In this document: piece by piece, positions 34,109-44,173 of the stretch | Layout of the letters: every line of letters begins with the position of its first letter | Numbering within the stretch: position 1 is the stretch's first letter | Source: Arthrobacter globiformis | Lineage (GTDB): Bacteria; Actinomycetota; Actinomycetes; Actinomycetales; Micrococcaceae | Assembly: GCF_003261175.1 (NCBI RefSeq) | Contig: NZ_QLNP01000105.1 | Coordinates: 248,001 to 312,000, forward strand | Length of the DNA stretch: 64,000 nucleotides | Direction of reading: 5' to 3' | Translations under genes and position numbers: made by a program | The notes under the pieces: generated by a model | The model's input: only the letters and a program-made list of their open reading frames with translations | The model's database searches: none | What the model was told of the DNA's origin: nothing

Positions 34109-35217
34109 CGCGACTCCGTTGGGGAGGCAGCGGTTTCTTCGGCTGCGATCCGTGCGGCAACGCGTCCGGCGTGCGTGGGTGGAGCCGGGATGTGCGCCGG
34201 CGTGCGGTCTGCGTACTCCTTGCGCAGGACCGGCAGGACTTCCTCGCCGAACAGGTCCAGCTGCTCCAGGACAGTCTTCAGCGGCAGCCCTGCGTGGTCG
34301 ATCAGGAACAGCTGGCGCTGGTAGTCGCCGAAGAACTCGCGGAACGTGAGGGTCTTCTCGATGACCTCCTGCGGGCTGCCAACGGTCAGCGGGGTCTGGG
34401 ACGTGAAGTCCTCCAGCGACGGGCCGTGGCCGTAGACGGGGGCGTTGTCGAAGTACGGCCGGAACTCCTTCACGGCGTCCTGGGAGTTCTTCCTCATGAA
34501 GAACTGCCCGCCCAGCCCCACGATGGCCTGGTCCGCCTTGCCATGGCCGTAGTGCTCGTAGCGCTCGCGGTAAAGGCTGATCAGCTGCTGGTAGTGCTCC
34601 TTGGGCCAGAAGATGTTGTTCGCGAAGAAACCGTCGCCGTAGTAGGCCGCCACTTCCGCGATCTGCGGGCTGCGGATGGAGCCGTGCCAGACAAAGGGGG
34701 ACACGCCGTCGAGCGGTCGCGGGGTGGAGGTGAAGTTCTGCAGCGGCGTGCGGAACTTGCCGGACCAGTTGACGGTGTCCTCGTCCCACAGCTTGCGCAG
34801 GAGGCTGTAGTTCTCGATGGCGAGCTCGATGCCGTCCTGGATGTTCTTGCCGAACCAGGGGTAGACCGGGGCCGTGTTGCCGCGGCCCAATACCAGGTCC
34901 ACGCGGCCGTCGGCGAGGTGCTGCAGCATGGCGAAGTCCTCGGCGATCTTGACCGGATCGTTCGTGGTGATCAGCGTGGTGGCCGTGGACAGCGTGATGC
35001 GCTCGGTCTGGGCGGCGATGTACGCGAGCGTGGTGGTGGGGGAGGACGAGAAGAACGGCCGGTTGTGGTGCTCACCGATGGCGTAGACGTCCATGCCGAT
35101 TTCTTCGACCTTCTTGGCGATCGCCACGGATGCCTTGATGCGCTCGTGCTCGGTGGGCGTCCGGCCCGTGGTGGGGTCCTGGGTGATGTCGCTGACGCTG
35201 AATACGCCGATCTGCAT
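34105..35217 (-). CDS. LLM class flavin-dependent oxidoreductase
   Basis: The 370-residue protein belongs to the luciferase-like monooxygenase family that uses reduced flavin (FMN or F420). It begins MQIGVFSVSDITQDP and shows YAIGEHHNRPFFSSSPTT, the LSTATTLITTNDPVKIAEDFAMLQ block and DLVLGRGN. The substrate is unknown. I chose ATG 35217, with AAGG 7 nt upstream; the frame to 35301 covers the promoter. The marR-type gene follows with a 4-bp overlap. Confidence 0.9.
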   Translation of the reverse strand: MQIGVFSVSDITQDPTTGRTPTEHERIKASVAIAKKVEEIGMDVYAIGEHHNRPFFSSSPTTTLAYIAAQTERITLSTATTLITTNDPVKIAEDFAMLQHLADGRVDLVLGRGNTAPVYPWFGKNIQDGIELAIENYSLLRKLWDEDTVNWSGKFRTPLQNFTSTPRPLDGVSPFVWHGSIRSPQIAEVAAYYGDGFFANNIFWPKEHYQQLISLYRERYEHYGHGKADQAIVGLGGQFFMRKNSQDAVKEFRPYFDNAPVYGHGPSLEDFTSQTPLTVGSPQEVIEKTLTFREFFGDYQRQLFLIDHAGLPLKTVLEQLDLFGEEVLPVLRKEYADRTPAHIPAPPTHAGRVAARIAAEETAASPTESR

Positions 35218-35260
35218 GATGAGCCTTCCGTTCGCCGAAGTTGTTCGGGCCTGTGCTACC

Positions 35261-35290
35261 AGTGTACCCGATTTGCATGCATTTGCATGT
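35261..35290 (-). promoter_or_regulatory. Promoter and candidate MarR operator of the LLM-marR operon
   Basis: On the minus strand TACACT (plus 35261-35266) is a -10 box. Just upstream, 35271-35290 is two 10-bp copies of ATTTGCATG(C/T), containing the palindromes TGCATGCA and ATGCATTTGCAT. A dyad between -10 and -35 is the usual place for MarR-type autorepression. Confidence 0.55.
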
Positions 35291-35331
35291 ACTGCCCTCA
35301 ACGTCCCCGGCGCCAGGTTATTCCCGCCGCT

Positions 35332-35397
35332 CCCAACTGGGTAGCAGTTCAGGGCGTTCCCAGCGCTGGGAACCCTCTGAACTGCTACTCAGATGGG
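35332..35397. repeat. Palindromic element, copy 1 (66 bp)
   Basis: Core arms 35341-35364 and 35365-35388 match with two mismatches over 24 bp and meet at CCCAGCGCTGGG. Outer flanks CCCAACTGG / TCAGATGGG extend the symmetry to 66 bp. The element contains the stop codon of the DUF559 gene, so it supplies that protein's last residues. A related copy lies at 36411-36467. Confidence 0.85.
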
Positions 35398-36338
35398 GAC
35401 CAGCCGCGCGCCAGGAGCGCCAAGCGGACCTTTCGGACGGCCGCCCGCGCGTCGTTCTCCATGTGGGCTTTGCCGATCCGCACCAGGATCCAGTCCGCGG
35501 CCGCGAAATCCTCGTCGCGGCTTATATCCCTCAGCACCTGTGCTGGATCCGAATGCCCCTCGCCGTCATACTCCACGGCCACACGGAACTCCGGGTAGGC
35601 AAGATCGGGTTGGCGCACGACGCCGCCAACCAGCGTCACCGGGACGTTGACGTCCGCCTTGGGAAGGCCGCGGCGGTCCAAGGCAAGCCGGAGCCGTGTT
35701 TCAGGGGCAGAATCCGCGCCGACGCACGCCTGTTCCAGTGCCAGTCGGGCCTTTCTGATCCCGGGCGTTCCTTTGTGCCTGTCCAGCATGTCGGCGAGTT
35801 CTTCACGGGTGGCATGCGCTGCGGACCTACCCTCGAACTCGGGGCGGGGACGGCGCAGGAGGTGGTCAGCCACCACCGTCAGCTCGTCGATACTCATCCG
35901 CCGCGCGATGTCCAGCCATGTCCGGGCCCTGCTGGTCACGAACACCCCGTAGAGTTCCACGATTTCGTCCGGAAAGAACTGCCCGCGGTGGCCCACCACA
36001 CGCCGACGCCGGGCGATGGTAACGGTATCCGGACGGGAAATGTGGATGCCCGGCTTGTCAGCGCCCGGGAGAAAGCCGGGGAACTCCCACAGCAGGAATG
36101 CCGTGGCGTGTGACGCCGCCGAAAGGCGAGTAACCAGCGTGTGAGGCCTGGCCAACTGTGCAAGCTGCACCAGGCACTCCGGGCTGGTGCTGGCGCCTGA
36201 AGGCAACCGGATGCTCCGGCTGGGAGTCACGAGGCCGCCGTTCTTCAGCCGGTCCCGGGCAACTCCGGCGTTGAGCCCTTCATCCACGGTGAAGGGCACG
36301 CCCGAGAGATGCTCCGGCAAAGGGCTTGGATATTTCAT
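35385..36338 (-). CDS. DUF559 / endonuclease-like domain protein with AbiEi-type N-terminus
   Basis: The 317-residue protein has a C-terminal DUF559-type restriction-like domain (about residues 205-317): RQPDLAYPEFRVAVEYDGEGH with Asp and Glu at the PD-(D/E)xK positions, then ISRDEDFAAADWILVRI. The N-terminal part (LVTPSRSIRLPSG ... TWLDIARRMSIDELTVVADHLL) resembles the regulatory half of AbiEi-like proteins. Such multi-copy genes are frequent in Micrococcaceae; no role is proven. It starts at ATG 36338. It stands alone, bracketed by two related palindromes. The open frame to 36587 runs through one of them and is not used. Confidence 0.78.
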   Translation of the reverse strand: MKYPSPLPEHLSGVPFTVDEGLNAGVARDRLKNGGLVTPSRSIRLPSGASTSPECLVQLAQLARPHTLVTRLSAASHATAFLLWEFPGFLPGADKPGIHISRPDTVTIARRRRVVGHRGQFFPDEIVELYGVFVTSRARTWLDIARRMSIDELTVVADHLLRRPRPEFEGRSAAHATREELADMLDRHKGTPGIRKARLALEQACVGADSAPETRLRLALDRRGLPKADVNVPVTLVGGVVRQPDLAYPEFRVAVEYDGEGHSDPAQVLRDISRDEDFAAADWILVRIGKAHMENDARAAVRKVRLALLARGWSPSE

Positions 36339-36410
36339 GGCCCCATCGTGCCAAAAACGAGAGGCGGGATTTGGGTTATCCACAGGGCGCGCGACAGTCA
36401 CGTGATCTAG

Positions 36411-36467
36411 GTAGCAGCTGAGGGCGTTCCCAGCGCTGGGAACGCCCTGAAGTGCTACCCAGTTGGG
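36411..36467. repeat. Palindromic element, copy 2
   Basis: Core arms 36411-36434 and 36435-36458 match with three mismatches over 24 bp around the same CCCAGCGCTGGG centre as copy 1. The right flank CCAGTTGGG (36459-36467) matches the reverse complement of copy 1's left flank. It lies between the DUF559 start and the RND pump stop. Confidence 0.85.
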
Positions 36468-36495
36468 TGGGGAGGAGAAGTGGGGAGGCGCCGGG

Positions 36496-39400
36496 CTATT
36501 CGGGGGAGCCGGGGGCGGCGCGGCGTCCGCTGAGCTTGGGCACCATGCCGGTGGTCCAGTCCGCGAACTCTGCGTCGACGTCGTCATCGGCCGGGGAGAA
36601 ATTGGGTCGCTGCTTGAGCTGGCGCAAGAGCTCCTTTTTCTCCTTCCGCCCCTCCACCAGCCGGTACAGCACGGGGACGAGCACCAGCGTGAGCGCGGTG
36701 GAGGACACCAGGCCGCCGATCACCACAATGGCCAGCGGCTGCGAAATGAACCCGCCGCCGCCCGTCATGCCCAGGGCCATGGGGGTCAGCGCGAAGACCG
36801 TGGCCAGCGCGGTCATCAGGATGGGCCGGAGCCGCTGCCGGGCGCCGTGCATGATGGCGTCGGCAACACTCATGCCCGGGTTGCCGCCGCGTGGATTCCG
36901 GTACTGGTTGATCAGGTCGATCAGCACAATGGCGTTGGTCACCACGATGCCCACGAGCATCAGCATGCCGATCAGCGACGGCAGCCCCAGCGGCACCCGC
37001 GTGACCAGGAGCAGGGCAACTGCTCCTGTGGCGGCGAATGGCACCGACACGAGGAGGATCAGCGGCTGCACCAGCGACTTGAATGTCGCCACCATGATCA
37101 CGTAGACGATGGCGATGGCGGCCAGCAGTGCGAGGCCGAGCTGCCGGAAGGATTCTGCCTGCTGGGTGGTGGCGCCGCCGATCGCCGCGGTCACCCCGGC
37201 GGGAAGGTCCACGGCCTTGAGGCGCTGCTGCACCTCCGCGCTGACGGCACCCAGATTGGATCCCGACGGCGTGACGGACACCTGCGCGGTCCGCTGGCCG
37301 TTGCTGGAGGTGATGGAGACGGGGACGTCAACCTGTTCGACGGCGGCAATCCGGCTGAGCGGGACCGCGCCGGAGGCGGTGGGGAGCGGGATGTCGCGGA
37401 CGGCGGCAATGCTGGTGAAGCGTCTTCCTTCGCCGATCTGGACGGGGAAGTCGTCCGTGTCGATGCGCACGGTGCCTGCGGGCACGGGGCTGATGGTGGA
37501 GGCGAGGACGCCCGCCACCTGCTCTTCGGTCAGGCCGGCGGCAACGGCCTTGGCCCGGTCAACCTTCACCTGCACCACGGGCTGGCTGGCAGCCAGGTTG
37601 GTGGTCACTTCGCTGCTTCCGGGAACTCCGGCCATGGCCTTGACCATGGCGTCGCTGGCCTTCTTCAGATCTTCGGAGGTGGCCGCCTTCAGGGTGATGT
37701 CCACGGTGGAGGACGTTCCGAAGCCTCCCTGCTGGGAACCGACGGAGATCTTGCCGGCAGCACCCGCCGCCGCCAGTTCGCTGCGGACGGTGTCCTGCAG
37801 CTTGCCCTGGTTTGCTTTTTCCTCGGTGACCACGGTGAACGAGGAGTTGGAGGTGCCCGAGGACGTCAGCGCGGTGAAGCCCGCCTGTGCGTTGCCGGAG
37901 GTCACCTGGACGTCCCTGATGCCGTCGATGCCGAGGAGCACGTCCTCGACCTTCCGGGCCGCGGCGCTGGTGTCGTCGAGGCTCGTGCCGGCGGGAAGTT
38001 CCTGCTTGACCGTCATGCTGTTCTCGCCGGAGCGTCCCAGCAGGTCGGTGGCGAGCAGCGGCGTCATTGCAGCGGTCCCGCCGAGGACCAGGACCGCGGC
38101 GATCAGGGTGAGCACGGGGTGCTTCTGGGTCTTGGTCAGGACGGGAAGGTAGCCGCGCTGCAGGATGCTGCGCTGCTCGGCCTCGTGTGCCTGCGCCTGG
38201 ACTTCCCGGGCGGAGCGGGGGGCCTCGCCGGCTCCGTTGGCGGGGCTCTTCAGAAACCAGTACGCGAGCACGGGAACGATGGTCAGGGACACCAGGAGTG
38301 AGGAGAGCAGCGCAATGGTGACCGTCAGGGCGAACGGCCGGAACAGTTCCCCCGTGAGTTCGCCGACGAAGGCGATCGGGAGGAAGACGGCCACTGTCGT
38401 CAGCGTGGAGGCGGTGATGGCGCCGGCCACCTCGCGGATGGAGGTGAGGATCGCGGTGAGCTTGGCTTCGCCGTAGCTCAGGTGCCGCTTGATGTTCTCG
38501 ATCACCACGATCGAGTCATCCACTACCCGGCCGATGGCGATGGTCAGCGCCCCAAGAGTGAGGATGTTCAGCGAATACCCCGTGCCGGACAGGCCGATGA
38601 AGGTGATCAGCAGAGAGAGCGGAATGGAGACGGCGGTGACCAGGGTGGAGCGGACGGACATGAGGAAGAGGAGGATGACGGCCACCGCGAAACCGAGGCC
38701 CAGGAGGCCCTCCGTGGCGAGGTCCTTGATGGACTTCTCGATAAAGGGTGCCTGGTCGAAGACGGGGGTGAACTTGGCGTTCGAGCCAAGCTCCGCCTCG
38801 AGCTGTGGCAGCAGATCCTTCACCGCGTGCGAGATCGCCACGGTGTCGCCCTCGGGTTTCTTCGTCACCGAAATGGCAAGCGTTTCGAGGCCGTTCGTTC
38901 GGGTGATGGAGGTGCGCGCGTCATCCTTGATGCTGACGTCGGCCACAGAACCGATGGTGGTGCCGGCTTGCCCGCCGCTGAGCGGCAGGGACTTCACCGC
39001 GGCAACGGAGTCGACCGGGCTGCCGATCTGCAGGGAGAGGCTTTGGCCCTTCTCTTCAATCGTGCCTGCCGGAACGAGATCGCCGTTGTTGGTCAGGGCG
39101 TTCCGGATCGACTGGATGCTGGCACCGCCGGCGGCCATGCTGGCCGTGTTCGGCTGGATCAGGATGTGCCGGTTGGCACCGCCCGTAACGTCGGCGCCTC
39201 GGACGCCGTCGAGCTTCTGCAGCCTCGGTACCGATAACCGCTGAAGGTCCGTGTTCAGCTCGCTCAGCGGCTTGTCGGAGGAGACGGCGAGGAAGACGAT
39301 TGGAAAGTCGCTGATGCTGCCGGCGATGGCCTGGGGCTGGACGTCGTCCGGGAGCGTACGCTTCGCGTTGGAAATCGCCCGGTCGATCTGGTTCCGGGCC

Positions 39401-39711
39401 CGGTCCAGGTTGGAACCATAGGTGAACACCAGGCTGATCTGCGAGACGCCGTTGCGGGAGGTGGCCGATGTCGACTCCAGGCCTTCGACGCCGTTCAGCG
39501 CCGTCTCCAGCGGACGGCTGACCTGCTTGTCCACCACCTCGGGCGACGCCCCGGGCATCGACGTGATCACCGTGATCCTCGGGAACTCAACCGGGGGTAT
39601 GAGTTCCTGCTTCAGCGAGGACATGGTGATCACGCCGAACACCGAGGCGAAGATGGTGATCAGCGCGATGAGCGCGCGATTCCCGAGGGATAGTTGGGCC
39701 AGCCGGAACAT
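36496..39711 (-). CDS. RND family efflux transporter permease (AcrB/SwrC-like)
   Basis: The 1071-residue inner-membrane pump has the RND layout: an N-terminal helix (MFRLAQLSLGNRALIALITIF), a large extracytoplasmic loop, a helix bundle, a second loop and a second bundle. Proton-relay acids appear in GRVVDDSIVVIENIKRH. No adaptor protein or outer-membrane channel is nearby, as expected for a single-membrane Gram-positive, so it resembles SwrC. Substrates may be lipids, surfactants or drugs. The start ATG 39711 has AGGAG 8 nt upstream. It lies 88 bp downstream of mqo on the same strand. Confidence 0.92.
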   Translation of the reverse strand: MFRLAQLSLGNRALIALITIFASVFGVITMSSLKQELIPPVEFPRITVITSMPGASPEVVDKQVSRPLETALNGVEGLESTSATSRNGVSQISLVFTYGSNLDRARNQIDRAISNAKRTLPDDVQPQAIAGSISDFPIVFLAVSSDKPLSELNTDLQRLSVPRLQKLDGVRGADVTGGANRHILIQPNTASMAAGGASIQSIRNALTNNGDLVPAGTIEEKGQSLSLQIGSPVDSVAAVKSLPLSGGQAGTTIGSVADVSIKDDARTSITRTNGLETLAISVTKKPEGDTVAISHAVKDLLPQLEAELGSNAKFTPVFDQAPFIEKSIKDLATEGLLGLGFAVAVILLFLMSVRSTLVTAVSIPLSLLITFIGLSGTGYSLNILTLGALTIAIGRVVDDSIVVIENIKRHLSYGEAKLTAILTSIREVAGAITASTLTTVAVFLPIAFVGELTGELFRPFALTVTIALLSSLLVSLTIVPVLAYWFLKSPANGAGEAPRSAREVQAQAHEAEQRSILQRGYLPVLTKTQKHPVLTLIAAVLVLGGTAAMTPLLATDLLGRSGENSMTVKQELPAGTSLDDTSAAARKVEDVLLGIDGIRDVQVTSGNAQAGFTALTSSGTSNSSFTVVTEEKANQGKLQDTVRSELAAAGAAGKISVGSQQGGFGTSSTVDITLKAATSEDLKKASDAMVKAMAGVPGSSEVTTNLAASQPVVQVKVDRAKAVAAGLTEEQVAGVLASTISPVPAGTVRIDTDDFPVQIGEGRRFTSIAAVRDIPLPTASGAVPLSRIAAVEQVDVPVSITSSNGQRTAQVSVTPSGSNLGAVSAEVQQRLKAVDLPAGVTAAIGGATTQQAESFRQLGLALLAAIAIVYVIMVATFKSLVQPLILLVSVPFAATGAVALLLVTRVPLGLPSLIGMLMLVGIVVTNAIVLIDLINQYRNPRGGNPGMSVADAIMHGARQRLRPILMTALATVFALTPMALGMTGGGGFISQPLAIVVIGGLVSSTALTLVLVPVLYRLVEGRKEKKELLRQLKQRPNFSPADDDVDAEFADWTTGMVPKLSGRRAAPGSPE

Positions 39712-39799
39712 CGCATGATCTCCTGGGTCGACGGACTGTTTGCCTTCGTGGTGCCTGCCGCAACCCGCCGGTCAGCGCCTGACGGTCACCGCTGGAGGG

Positions 39800-41305
39800 T
39801 CACCGCTGAACGGCGGGCGATGCTTCCAGCTGGAGGCTCTTGGCGGTGGCCTTCTCGAGTTCCGCCGCCAGCTCCGGGTTTTCGTTGAGCTTGACGCCGT
39901 AGCCCGGCATCATTTCCTTGAGCTTGGACTGCCAGCCCTTGAAGTTCTTGGGGAAGGACTTCTGCAGGAGCTCGATCATGATGGGCACGGCCGTGGAGGC
40001 TCCCGGTGAAGCGCCGAGGAGGGCACCGACGGAACCGTCGCGGGCGGCGATCACCTCGGTGCCGAACTGCAGCACACCGCCCTTTTTCGGATCCTTCTTG
40101 ATGATCTGGACCCGCTGGCCGGCCGTGATGAGTTCCCAGTCGCCGTCCTTGGCCTCCGGGTAGTACTCGCGCAACGCCTCCACCTTGTCACCGTGCCGCT
40201 TGGCCACCTCTTTAACAAGGTAGGCGGTCAGGTCCATGTTGTCCTTGGCCACGGCGAGCATCGGGATGATGTTGCTCGGCCGGATGGACAGCGGAAGATC
40301 CAGGTAGCTGCCGTTCTTCAGGAAGTTCGTCGAGAAACCGGCATACGGGCCGAACAGGAGGGAACGCTTGCCGTTGACGTAGCGCGTGTCCAGGTGCGGC
40401 ACGGACATCGGCGGAGCACCCACGGAAGCCTGGCCGTAGACCTTGGCGTTGTGCTGGGACGCGAGGGACGGGTCCGTGCAGCGGAAGAACTGGCCGGAAA
40501 CCGGGAACCCGCCGAAGCCCTTGCTTTCGGGGATGCCGGAAGCCTGCAGCAGGTGCAGCGCTCCGCCGCCCGCGCCGACGAAGACGAACTTGGCCCGGAT
40601 GCTGCCGCGCTCACCGGAAGCGCGGTGCTTGAGCGAAAGGTCCCAGCCGCCGTCGGACGCCCTGCGGAGATCGGTGACGTCGTGGCCGTAGTTGATTTCA
40701 ACGCCGTTGTTGGCTAGGTATCCGGTCAGCTCGCGGGTCAGGGCACCGAAATCGACGTCGGTGCCTTCGGCGGCGCGGGTGGCGGCAACGCGCTGCTTCG
40801 TGTCGCGGCCCTTGACGATCAGCGGCGCCCACTTGGCGATCTGCGCGAAGTCCTCGGAGTACTCCATGCTCCGGAACAGGGTGTGCTCCTTGAGCGCGTT
40901 GTACCGGGTCTTGAGGAAGGTGGAGTTGTCGTCGCCGATGACGAAACTCATGTGCGGAACCGTGTTGATGAAGCCCTTGGGCGAGCCGATCAGGGAGTTG
41001 TCCACCAAGTGGGACCAGAACTGGCGGGACAGCTGGTACTGCTCGTTGATGTGCAGTGCCTTGGCGGGATTGACGGAGCCGTCTTTGGCTGCGGGGGAGT
41101 AATTAAGCTCACACAGCGCGGCGTGCCCCGTGCCGGCGTTGTTCCACGGTCCTGAGCTTTCCAGGCCGGCCTCGTCGAGCCGCTCGAACAGCGAGACGGT
41201 CCAGTTGGGTTCGAGCTGCTTGATGAACGCACCCAGCGTGGCGCTCATAATGCCGCCGCCAATAAGAACGACGTCGGCATGTTGGGTCTTGGAAATGAAG
41301 GTCAC
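39800..41305 (-). CDS. mqo: Malate:quinone oxidoreductase
   Basis: Mqo is a membrane-associated FAD enzyme that oxidises malate to oxaloacetate and reduces quinone in the TCA cycle. The 501-residue protein has an N-terminal [51 protein letters not shown] (split motifs), a [15 protein letters not shown] block and the late [20 protein letters not shown]. It starts at GTG 41305 with GGGAGA 6 nt upstream. Full length. Confidence 0.96.
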   Translation of the reverse strand: MTFISKTQHADVVLIGGGIMSATLGAFIKQLEPNWTVSLFERLDEAGLESSGPWNNAGTGHAALCELNYSPAAKDGSVNPAKALHINEQYQLSRQFWSHLVDNSLIGSPKGFINTVPHMSFVIGDDNSTFLKTRYNALKEHTLFRSMEYSEDFAQIAKWAPLIVKGRDTKQRVAATRAAEGTDVDFGALTRELTGYLANNGVEINYGHDVTDLRRASDGGWDLSLKHRASGERGSIRAKFVFVGAGGGALHLLQASGIPESKGFGGFPVSGQFFRCTDPSLASQHNAKVYGQASVGAPPMSVPHLDTRYVNGKRSLLFGPYAGFSTNFLKNGSYLDLPLSIRPSNIIPMLAVAKDNMDLTAYLVKEVAKRHGDKVEALREYYPEAKDGDWELITAGQRVQIIKKDPKKGGVLQFGTEVIAARDGSVGALLGASPGASTAVPIMIELLQKSFPKNFKGWQSKLKEMMPGYGVKLNENPELAAELEKATAKSLQLEASPAVQR

Positions 41306-41381
41306 AATCAGTCTCCCGTAGGCGGCTCTGGCTGTCACAGAATATCCCTGTACCGCCTCTAACTGAAATTGCGCCCCGGCG

Positions 41382-43058
41382 TCAAGGCCTCAGCTGGACC
41401 TTCGTGAAAACTTCATTTAATACCGGCGAGGCGGGATAGCTGATCACCCGGTCGGACAGGGCCAGTGCGGAGATCGGGAAAGCGATGGGGACGGCGGGCA
41501 GGGACTCCGCGATCTGGGCGTTGATGGTCTGGTACTGCTGCGTGCGTTCCTGGCCGTCCGGGAGTCCGCGGGCGCGGTCGATCTTGGAGAACACCTGCGG
41601 GTCCTGGTAGCCGAACTCCCCGTTCTTCTCGCCGAAGAGCGGGGCGAGGAAGTTGTCCGCGTCGGAATAGGAACCGTTCCAGCCGAGTAGGTGCAGGGCA
41701 TGGTCGCCGGGGTTCTGCACCTTCTGCAGGTAGCCGTCCGTCCAGTCCACGGGGACGGGCTGGATGTTCAGGCCCACCGCCGTGAGCTGGCGGCTGATCT
41801 CCGCATAGACCTTCTCGGGGGTGGGCAGGTACGGCCGGGTGACGTTCATGGGGTAGTAGAACTTCAGTGCCTGGCCCCTGTAGCCGGCCTCTGCCAGGAG
41901 TTCCTTCGCCTTGCGGGGGTCATAGCCGAGTGCGGGTGCGTTGTTGTTGAACCCGCTCAGCTTGGGCGGAACGAACTGCGAAGCCTGGGCGGTGTTGTCG
42001 ATGAAGAAGCGCCTGATCAGCGTGTCCTTGTCGATGGCCAGCTCGATGGCCTGGCGGACCTTGAGGTCCTTCAGTACCGGAATTGCCTGGTTCATGCCGA
42101 GATACATCACCGAGAACGGGTCCCGCTGGATGATCTGCTTGCCGCGCTTGACCAGCTGGTCGAAGTTTCCCACCGTCACGGAGTCATAGCCGTCGATCCT
42201 GCCGTCCAGCAGGGCTTGCAGCCGCGTCTGCGGGTGGTCGTAGGTGACGAATTTGAGGGTGGCGATCTGTCCTCGGGTGCCCCAGTACTCCTTGTTGTCC
42301 GTGAGTGTGACTCCCGCGCTGTCCCAGGCGGAGAAGCGGAAGGGGCCGGTGCCCACGGGATGGGTGGCGTAGGCGGAAAGTGCCTGGCTGCCGCGCCGCA
42401 GGGTGGGCTGATCGGCCTTCCCGGCGGCGAGTGCCTTGGGGGAGGAGATGGCAAACGCGGGAAGCGTCAGCGCCTGCAGGAAGCCGGTGAAGCGTTCCGT
42501 GAGGTTGATCCGCACCCGCAGCGCCGACAGGGCGGTGCAGGATTTGAAGACGGACAGCTCCGGATGGTCGGCGTGCTCCTTGAAGACTCCCTTGAAGGTG
42601 GTTCCCGGAGCCTGCTTCCGAAGGGCCTCGGAAAAATTGAACCAACGGTCGAAGTTGGTGCAGACAGCGTCGGCGTTAAAAGGGGAACCGTCGTGAAACG
42701 TGACGCCGGGCCGAAGTGTGAACGTATAGGCCAGGCCGTCCGGCGACTCCGTCCACTGCGTTGCCAGCAATGGCGTGGGCTCGCCCGTTGTCTGGTCGAC
42801 GCCCACCAGCCCCTCCAGGATCTGCCGGGTGACCCGCTGCGATTCGACATCGTTGGCCAGGGCGGGGTCAAGGCCCAGCGGCTGCGAGGCCGTGCCGAAC
42901 GTGAAGGTTTCCGAGGGGTCAGTGGCTGCTGTTGTGGTGCTTGCCGCAACGGACGACGGGGTGGGCCGGGCTTCGCTCGTGCAGGAAGTGAGCGACAGGC
43001 CCAGAAGGACGGCGCCGGTCTTGAGGGCCGTACGGCGCGGGATACTGCTGCTGGGCAC
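41382..43058 (-). CDS. ABC transporter substrate-binding lipoprotein (peptide/nickel family 5), orphan
   Basis: The 558-residue protein starts at GTG 43058 with AGAGGTGG 7 nt upstream. The signal peptide ends in a lipobox-like LSLTSC, then a Ser/Thr/Ala linker leads to a family-5 solute-binding domain ([46 protein letters not shown]-like segment). Such proteins bind oligopeptides or related ligands outside the membrane. No permease or ATPase gene is adjacent, so it must rely on a transporter encoded elsewhere or be an orphan. The frame open to 43184 lacks a start signal. Confidence 0.88.
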   Translation of the reverse strand: MPSSSIPRRTALKTGAVLLGLSLTSCTSEARPTPSSVAASTTTAATDPSETFTFGTASQPLGLDPALANDVESQRVTRQILEGLVGVDQTTGEPTPLLATQWTESPDGLAYTFTLRPGVTFHDGSPFNADAVCTNFDRWFNFSEALRKQAPGTTFKGVFKEHADHPELSVFKSCTALSALRVRINLTERFTGFLQALTLPAFAISSPKALAAGKADQPTLRRGSQALSAYATHPVGTGPFRFSAWDSAGVTLTDNKEYWGTRGQIATLKFVTYDHPQTRLQALLDGRIDGYDSVTVGNFDQLVKRGKQIIQRDPFSVMYLGMNQAIPVLKDLKVRQAIELAIDKDTLIRRFFIDNTAQASQFVPPKLSGFNNNAPALGYDPRKAKELLAEAGYRGQALKFYYPMNVTRPYLPTPEKVYAEISRQLTAVGLNIQPVPVDWTDGYLQKVQNPGDHALHLLGWNGSYSDADNFLAPLFGEKNGEFGYQDPQVFSKIDRARGLPDGQERTQQYQTINAQIAESLPAVPIAFPISALALSDRVISYPASPVLNEVFTKVQLRP

Positions 43059-43186
43059 TCGAATACCACCTCTGGACTGCTGGGGTGCGCGTGGGCGGCT
43101 GTTGCCCGCCACCCAGTCTAGTTGACGGATCGCGGACCCCTGGCTTATGCGTGAGCCAGGACACGCCGGGGCCCGGAGCAGCAAAA

Positions 43187-43222
43187 GGCCGCGGTCCGCA
43201 CTGTCGGGTGCGAACCGCGGCC
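43187..43222 (-). terminator. Terminator of the fasciclin gene
   Basis: The arms 43187-43200 and 43209-43222 pair with one mismatch over 14 bp and, read on the minus strand, are followed by TTTT. It lies about 35 bp after the fasciclin stop. Confidence 0.8.
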
Positions 43223-43256
43223 TCTGCCGGGACGACCCCCGGATCAGGCCCAGCGC

Positions 43257-43928
43257 CTACTTGGGCATCAGCACCGAGTCCACGAGGTAAACGGTGGCGT
43301 TCGCCGTCTGGACGCCGCCGCAGATCACGTTGGCGCCGTCCACCTTGAGGGCATCCTTGGTCCCGGTCACAGTTACCGATCCGCCCTGAACGGTCTTGTG
43401 CGTGCCCACGATCTTGTCCGGGGTGACCTGGCCGGGGACCACGTGGTAGGTGAGGATCTTGCTCAGGAGGGCATCGTCCTTCTTGAGGGTCTCGATCGTT
43501 GCGGCATCCACTTTGGCGAAAGCATCGTCAACGGGCGCGAACACCGTGAACTCGCTGCCGTTCAGGGTGTCGACGAGGTTGACCTTGGGGTTCAGCTTGC
43601 CGGAGACAGCGGCTGTCAGGGTCTTCAGCAACGGGTTGTTCGAGGCTGCGACGGCCACGGGGTCCAGGGCCATGCCTGCCACGGAACCCTTGCCGCTGGG
43701 GACCTGCTTGGCGTAGTCGGCACAACCCGGTCCGGCGAGGTTGGCCGCCGGATCCATGGCCGCCGTCGAGGTCTCCGACGGCGACGGCGCCATGCTGGAG
43801 GCAGACGGCTCGGCGGCCGCCGACGAGCTGCTGGTCGTGCCGGCGGAGCCGCCGCATGCGGTGAGGCTGAGCAGAGCTGCCGCTGCAATGCCTGCGACGG
43901 TGAAGGTTGAGCGCTTGAAAGACTGCAT
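43257..43928 (-). CDS. Fasciclin domain lipoprotein
   Basis: The 223-residue protein has a signal peptide with lipobox LTAC (about Cys25), a Ser/Ala/Pro linker and one fasciclin (FAS1) domain from about residue 85: [26 protein letters not shown] and [14 protein letters not shown] at the C-terminus. It is anchored on the outer membrane face and resembles mycobacterial MPT70/MPT83-type proteins, which mediate adhesion or surface interactions. It starts at ATG 43928 with AAGGAGA upstream; the longer frame reaching 44651 runs through a tRNA gene. Confidence 0.9.
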   Translation of the reverse strand: MQSFKRSTFTVAGIAAAALLSLTACGGSAGTTSSSSAAAEPSASSMAPSPSETSTAAMDPAANLAGPGCADYAKQVPSGKGSVAGMALDPVAVAASNNPLLKTLTAAVSGKLNPKVNLVDTLNGSEFTVFAPVDDAFAKVDAATIETLKKDDALLSKILTYHVVPGQVTPDKIVGTHKTVQGGSVTVTGTKDALKVDGANVICGGVQTANATVYLVDSVLMPK

Positions 43929-44120
43929 TTCGATTCTCCTTAGTTGTGCCGACGAACGGGATCGGAGGGGCTGGGGCCCTCCGGTGATCCTTTTCCGACT
44001 GTGGGGCACCGGCCTGTAGTTCCAGGCTGTTGGGCGGTGTCTCACTGGGTATTCGCCGGGCTGGCAGCAGCGGATGGGTGAACCGCGAAAAATTTTCTGG
44101 CGGCCTCGCGGGTTGCCCGT

Positions 44121-44157
44121 TAAAACGAAGAAATCCCGGGCCGCAACCCGGGATTTC
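44121..44157 (-). terminator. Terminator of tRNA-Leu
   Basis: Perfect 11-bp arms GAAATCCCGGG / CCCGGGATTTC (44130-44157, 6-nt loop) are followed on the minus strand by CGTTTTA, 17 bp beyond the tRNA 3' end. Confidence 0.85.
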
Positions 44158-44173
44158 CTACTCTTAACTTTTG

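Noticed and set aside
33641-34789. A 382-residue fusion protein containing the MarR domain
   Set aside because: Its N-terminal part is a shadow frame of the flavin oxidoreductase gene; the MarR protein starts at ATG 34108 with a 4-bp overlap.
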